64,000 bases of DNA from Glandiceps talaboti. Lineage: Eukaryota > Hemichordata > Enteropneusta > Spengelidae. Below, piece by piece: positions 1 to 64,000 of this stretch. A model generated the notes under the pieces. The model made no database searches. It was not told where the DNA came from and worked only from the letters and a program-made list of their open reading frames with translations. The number at the start of each line of letters is the position of its first letter. Position 1 is the stretch's first letter. Location: NCBI RefSeq assembly GCF_964340395.1, contig NC_135549.1, positions 11,502,342 through 11,566,341 on the forward strand, read 5' to 3'. Both the position numbers and the translations under genes were made by a program.

Positions 1-1418
1 AAATACTGTTCGCATGATATTTTCTAAGAACTTCAGTCCTTAAACTTAATTTACGTTAAAGTGTCTCGCCATTGAACAATCATATTATCAACGGACGGAC
101 TCCGATTTGAGAAATGAAGGGATGCTATTTGTCTTCATAGAGAACCTTTCTCTGATTCTCTGATTGCCATTAGTATGATGATATGAACATCGCGCACATA
201 TGAGTTTTATGTGTTCCCACTATATTCTTTACTGTTGACTGTTGTTGCTAAAAGTTTACCATGGGTCAGAATTATTTGTTTTGTCTCCATTTTCATATAA
301 AATTGTGGTGGGATGCTTAATGCAACTGTCTGCCAAAGACTTTCCCAGGGGAAATTATCATTAGCAGTCAATGAATGGAAGGTATTTACTGTTCAAGTAT
401 GTTGCCTGCGTCAACTTTGACCGACATAAGTACTTCTTGATCTCTGGCAAGGAGACTGCATCGAATTGTGACATCAAATCGAAATTTTCAGTAAAGTGTC
501 CAAAGATTCAATCATACCACCCAGCTTTATATGAACACCACGCACCTGACAAAATGACTGTTTATGGTACAGCATAAAAGAGGAACAAGTTAAGGGAAAT
601 GACTTTACAAATATGGCATGAAAACACTACGGTAAATGACCTGTTTATGCTACGACAATACATGGGAACACTACTCAGCGAAGGGAAGTAAGCAGCGTTT
701 ACACTATAGCACGCTATACTAAAGTATTCTCAGTCTTTATCCGCAAACAACGAACTGGTCTGAGTGAAAGAAGCAAGTAATTAGCACTGCGTTTGCAGCT
801 GAGTATTCACCTTGGTGATTTATGTGTCAACTAACAGTGCCAGTGTATCTCATTAATCACCCAGACGAATACAATATATCTAATATCCATTCGTTGGCAG
901 ACATATTCCATAATGAGGTACTGTAAGCCAAATGATGATGTCGCTATATGTGGTTGACAAATAGATATCTGACAAAGTTCAACTCCACATCATCACAATA
1001 ACATATTCACTCAACCAAGTACATTTATGATCACCACCAGTTCAGTTGTGCTCAAAATGAGGTGACAGAAAACCTTACGTATGTCTGGCAGATAAAATGA
1101 CACGTCACACGTTCTGTTTTTAATAAATCGAAGAATTAGTATTGCTATTCAATGTGACTGTGATACATTCGGTAAACAGTACATACAAACAGAGCGGGAA
1201 TGCATAGATAAGGAACTGAAAAAGAACTAGAGGCGCAGGTGTGACAAAACATGTATTATCTTATCGTAGATCTAGCTATAACTATCTTACATGATCACAA
1301 GCTTTCCATATATAGAAAATGACAATCAATTCGTTTCCAAAGTTCATCACAAAAATGACGTGATGATCTTATAGCAAATTGAGAGATTACCAATATCAAT
1401 TCTTCTAGTAGCTTGATA

Positions 1419-1608
1419 AATTGATTGATTGATTGATTAATTGATTGATTGATTGATTGATTGAGTGAGTGAGTGAGTGAGTAAATGTGTGAGTGAGCGA
1501 CTGTATGGTTAATTGATAGATTGTATGTTTTAATTGATTGATTGATTGATTGTCAATGCGACGACTTTTGCTGTCGATACATCGCCAAATTACATATACA
1601 TATCAATG

Positions 1609-1700
<92 letters not shown>

Positions 1701-1765
1701 AATTAATTAATCAATTAATAGATTGATTGCTTGCTTTCTTGCTTGCTTGATTGATTGATTGGCAG
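1419..1765 (+). repeat. (GATT)n / (TTGA)n simple repeats in three blocks
   Basis: GATT tetramers at 1419-1462, GAGT variants to 1484, further GATT at about 1530-1552 and 1606-1702, and TTGC/TTGA at about 1726-1762. Confidence 0.9.
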
Positions 1766-3817
1766 TGTGGCTAGGTTTTCACTGTCGATATATCGCCTGT
1801 CAAATATAAACAAATTACATGCACATTTCTTAAAGTATGAAACAAGTTAGAATATCCTAAAATTAATAAATTCGTTCTTTCATTAACATATGTTATGTGA
1901 CCTTTTTAATCAAAGATATTTAAATACTATATTAAACAAGCAAATACACAATTTCGAGGTGGGCAGTTTTCACGCTTGATAGCATAGCCAAACGAGTGTG
2001 TGTAGTCAGCAAATTTCATCGGTGTTAATATGAGCCTGAAAATAATATAAAAATAATTCTGACTGAACATTTCAAAGATAGTGTACAGAAAAACAACAAT
2101 ATATCATTAGGACATATATAGTATATGTAACATATCTGTTAACTGTGCAATGAGACACAGCGTATTCAAATGAATGGCAATTGGATTAAAAGAATAAAAA
2201 TAAATGTGTTTTGATGTATGGTATAAATAAACCTCAACTTGGTGAACTTACAGTGTCAAAAGTTAAAAAGCATTTCCGCATATATAATATATCGTATATA
2301 GGATCAGTACAGTTAACAAAAGGTTCGGTAAAATAAATTCAAAGCTGCCAAATCTGATTACGATAAACAATAAAATCAGCCAGTGGTTGTCTAAAGACAT
2401 TATGACAGTATCTGGTGTGAAAACATTTACAACAAAATTGTTCTGTGAATGTATTTGATTCCAGTTCAAATGTGGAATGTAAAAATTCAAGCATTCTTGA
2501 ATGTAGAAACAACATATTATTAAATAATATTCCAAATATAAAAATATGAATTCTGGAAAAATGATAGTGTAAAAAACAAATATATGTCACAAATTAAACT
2601 CATTTTACAAATATTGACAACTAGCTTTTACATGAACTAGCAAAATTGATATTTTCACTTTGAAAATAACCTCAAAAATTGTACGATGTAATACTTGTTA
2701 TGTAAATGTAAATAAATTGTTTACTCACTCACAAAATTAACAATATAACAAAAGTTTATAAACATTTTTATCATTAAGTATCATCATTTCTACGCTTTAC
2801 AAAATATGACGTCACACACGCTTCATGGGAGTGCAACAAAAATATTAACATCAATGATGAATAAAGTACAAAACATGTCCAAAAAGACCTCTTGATTTCG
2901 GCATGTATTCCATGCATACATATACAATATATAATTAAATTGAAAGTTTGTCTCTACACTTTATGTAAACATTCTAATAAACTTATACCTGAACTAGGGT
3001 CTACATAAATGTAACTTATATATACAGCAGCTTTTCGTAGTTTCATCATTTGGATTTATTTACAAAAAGTAACAAACTTCAAAATTCACAGTTATTTCAT
3101 AATTTAATACTTAACATTAGTACCACCAGTCATCCAATTGGGGATACTCTTTTTAAGTTTTAGTGGCAACGTATTTTCAATATTTCGTTGTGACTATTTA
3201 TAACTTGAAGGTAAGGCATCTTAACATATTTAAAACATTGGTTTCTGAAAGTTAGAAACCTGCTTCATGCATTTGTAAGTATAAGCCACATAGTTATCAC
3301 ACACATGCACTGTGTTGTTATAATATTCCATTCAATAATACACATCACGTGACATTAACTTCGCGTCGTAATCGTAATGTGTACAACATATGTTTATCAC
3401 CACGAATGATGTTGAGTTATTGAAAATGTCTTAATATCTGTATGTACATTCGTTTAATTTGTGTTTGATAGATAATTTTAAATGAGGTATTTACAAATTA
3501 AAACTGAAAACTCAGTTATGATCGACCCACACAACGCCTATGTTACACATCACCTTTCTATGAATGAGTAACAGTTGTCTTTTAAGTTTATTTTGTACCT
3601 TATTATTTTGAAGATCGGTAAAGATCTGGTTTCACTTTAAAATTGACAATGTTAAGTGCCCCGGTTTTGGAGAATTGCATCATCTTGCATTTGTATATAA
3701 TTTATACATCTTTTGCATTGAAAGGTTAAGCAATGACAATGCTGTACAGTCTTTCTGACATTATTAACTGTATGACTGAAATTAACCAGTTCTCGTCTTG
3801 GTTAGCTGACCTTGAAA

Positions 3818-3823
3818 TTTATT
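3818..3823 (-). other. Candidate poly(A) signal AATAAA
   Basis: TTTATT on the plus strand reads AATAAA on the gene strand, the first exact match downstream of the stop codon. In AT-rich DNA such a match can arise by chance. Confidence 0.25.
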
Positions 3824-4554
3824 TCGCTAGTAAATTGTTCTTTAACTCATCTCTGGCTCTTGACAGACAACCATACGGAAATTAATTGTCGATCAGAAAA
3901 ATCCATGATTCCAGTGTTTTTTGTTTTATGTCCTATTTTGTTAAAATTTAAACCAATCACTATCCGAGACATTGCAGGAAAGTGTTACATCCTCAGAATG
4001 ATATACCTTCATCTATTTTATCGATCCATCCATCGTCCGTTTACTCAACATCCTGGTTGTCGGTGGAAAGATCTCCACTGTACGAGTGAAATGGAATGTT
4101 ACAGTATCAGTCCAGGTTCTTTTCCATCTTTTTCTCATAGATACAACAGTTCTCACGTGACTAATACACTTGATGAATATTTTGGCTTTGTGTACCAAGC
4201 ATTTTGATATCTCGTGAACAATGAAGATTGCTGACATGACCGCTATACTATCATAAAGAATCATCAGCCAATTATCTTCGCGTTTAATATCAAACATTGT
4301 TTTTGGTACCAAATTGTAGAAACAGTAGGATGAAGTTAAAGATTGTGTGCTTTACTTGTTAAAAAATTGGCACTGAGTAACTTTATATATTGTCATTGTC
4401 GCATGAGAACTTTGTCATGGTTAAGTGAAAAAAAAGTATTTTGTTTGTTCATCAACGTATTGGGTAGTCGAAACATTCATTAAAATGTCATGGTCACAAG
4501 AGAGCAATTGTAAATGGTTCCATAATGAGAAACGTTCAACATCCCATGCCGTGG

Positions 4555-63119
<58,565 letters not shown>

Positions 63120-64000
63120 TTCTCCAACGGGAGCAGCCACCACATACAGACATCTGCATATCGAGGCTTAGATTAGATTTTAGAAAAGTGAACCCGTATA
63201 AAAGGACAGCTATGTCGTACATATAGAATCTACTTGTCATAAAATCGGGTGCGTGGTATAACAACTACAGAAGGAAAACACGGACTTCCTTACAACTCCA
63301 TCTACATCGCAATAGCCGCCATTTTCATCATAGTTATCGTACAGCATTAAGGAGCGCCAAGCTCTGTTCGTACATCATTGCACATGCATCGTGTGCTACT
63401 CCAAACTACATTGAAGCACTCTGGTGAAACTGCGCAATTACATTCCCACTCGATGCGCAGAACGGAAAGGGGAATTATGATAATTGCTTATGAATTGATA
63501 ATACGCCCTATGCACCCCTGCCTTGAGAGTAACGTATACAACACAGAAGTGTTCAGATATATTACTGTATTCTATATCAAGGTTATTCCATTTATTCGAT
63601 AGGGGTGCGGAACAACGAAGTTACTTTGTTCCGTGTATATGAATATTTTCGCGCGCATGTACTGACATTGGGGTTAACATGGAATCACAAACAGAAACAA
63701 CCCTTCATGAAAAAAATAAGACCGTTCCATTTCACGAGAATTACTGAGAATTACCTTGAAGTCATCCCCACATGGTATTTGCCAACGAAAATCGATCTTA
63801 GTCGTTAAAATCGTATCCAGCACGGAAGTAGACTCGGCTCAAGCAGGTGGTTATGTGAACACTATACACATCCTAGTATAAATTCAATGACATACAGTGC
63901 ATGCATGGCTGATAATGCGGCGTACTTGAACAGAAACTGTATGTTACGCCTTTAGCGAAATATTTAACATACACAGTAACTAGGTTACGGGATCTGTTAC
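63120..64000 (-). other. Presumed 5' UTR and upstream region
   Basis: No coding exon recognised upstream of the start ATG. Short upstream ATGs at 63159-63157 and near 63146 open frames that overlap the main start. A possible acceptor (AATCTAAG) lies near 63166, so a non-coding first exon may exist upstream or outside the window. No clear TATA box or initiator could be assigned. Confidence 0.45.

Larger units (their letters stand above)
1..4554. other. 3' UTR and downstream flank, no gene recognised
   Basis: AT-rich DNA after the stop codon. Open frames here are short, mutually overlapping and without recognisable domains. A minus-strand AATAAA occurs at 3818-3823, about 730 bp after the stop, and is the first clear poly(A) signal candidate. 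Without transcripts the UTR end is unknown. Confidence 0.6.

Noticed and set aside
3812-4312. Opposing open frames of 131 and 99 codons downstream of the gene
   Set aside because: They overlap each other, show no domain or sensible composition, and lie in the presumed 3' UTR.
63120-63167. Upstream extension of the exon 1 frame (GTG-led reading)
   Set aside because: There is no in-frame ATG before MGNVNS, and a stop lies a few codons further upstream.

Overview
This is animal (metazoan) nuclear DNA. Genes are split by GT-AG introns, there is one very long intron, simple-sequence repeats are dense, and the domain set is one known only from presynaptic active-zone scaffolds. The sequence alone does not fix the phylum. 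The single zinc finger, the lack of vertebrate-style extra zinc fingers, and the repeat landscape point to an invertebrate bilaterian.

One gene fills almost the whole window, on the minus strand, and I could assemble its full reading frame. It has 27 coding exons running from an ATG at 63119-63117 down to a TGA at 4557-4555. The splice phases agree at all 26 junctions and give 10,290 coding bases (3,429 residues). Domain order: a possible N-myristoylation signal; an acidic N-terminus; a RIM/rabphilin-type helix; an eight-cysteine zinc finger closed by an SGMW motif (exons 1-3); a very long Ser/Pro/Thr/charged linker, most of it in one 4.2-kb exon (exons 4-6); a coiled coil (exon 7); a PDZ domain (exons 11-12); a C2A domain with all five calcium-binding aspartates (exons 15-17); a second low-complexity linker with an Ala-rich helix (exons 17-24); and a C2B domain that has lost most calcium ligands (exons 25-27). 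The PDZ, C2A, post-C2A Ala-rich helix and C2B all read as Piccolo/Bassoon/Fife/clarinet-like rather than RIM-like. The N-terminus instead looks like a RIM/rabphilin Rab3-effector module. I therefore call it the invertebrate Piccolo/Fife orthologue, a scaffold that would dock and prime synaptic vesicles and link calcium channels to release sites.

Layout: 1-4554 is 3' UTR and 3' flank with no convincing gene. 4555-31734 is the exon-dense part of the gene, with many (CA), (CATA), (CAGA), (CT) and (TTTC) tracts in its introns. 31735-62291 is a single 30.6-kb intron holding minisatellites (32.3, 43.2, 48.5 and 58.2-59.3 kb), probable retroelement 3' ends (50.6 and 53.4 kb), (TA) tracts and a perfect 63-bp inverted repeat (46.5/47.2 kb). 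62292-63119 holds the first two coding exons, and 63120-64000 is presumed 5' UTR and upstream DNA.

Points most worth a second look: the joining of a Rab3-effector-type N-terminus to a Piccolo-type C-terminus, the myristoylation consensus, a decayed tandem copy of exon 8, a frame-neutral exon 3 that carries half of the zinc finger, an RxLPxxP motif of the kind bound by RIM-BP SH3 domains, and the perfect inverted repeat in intron 2.
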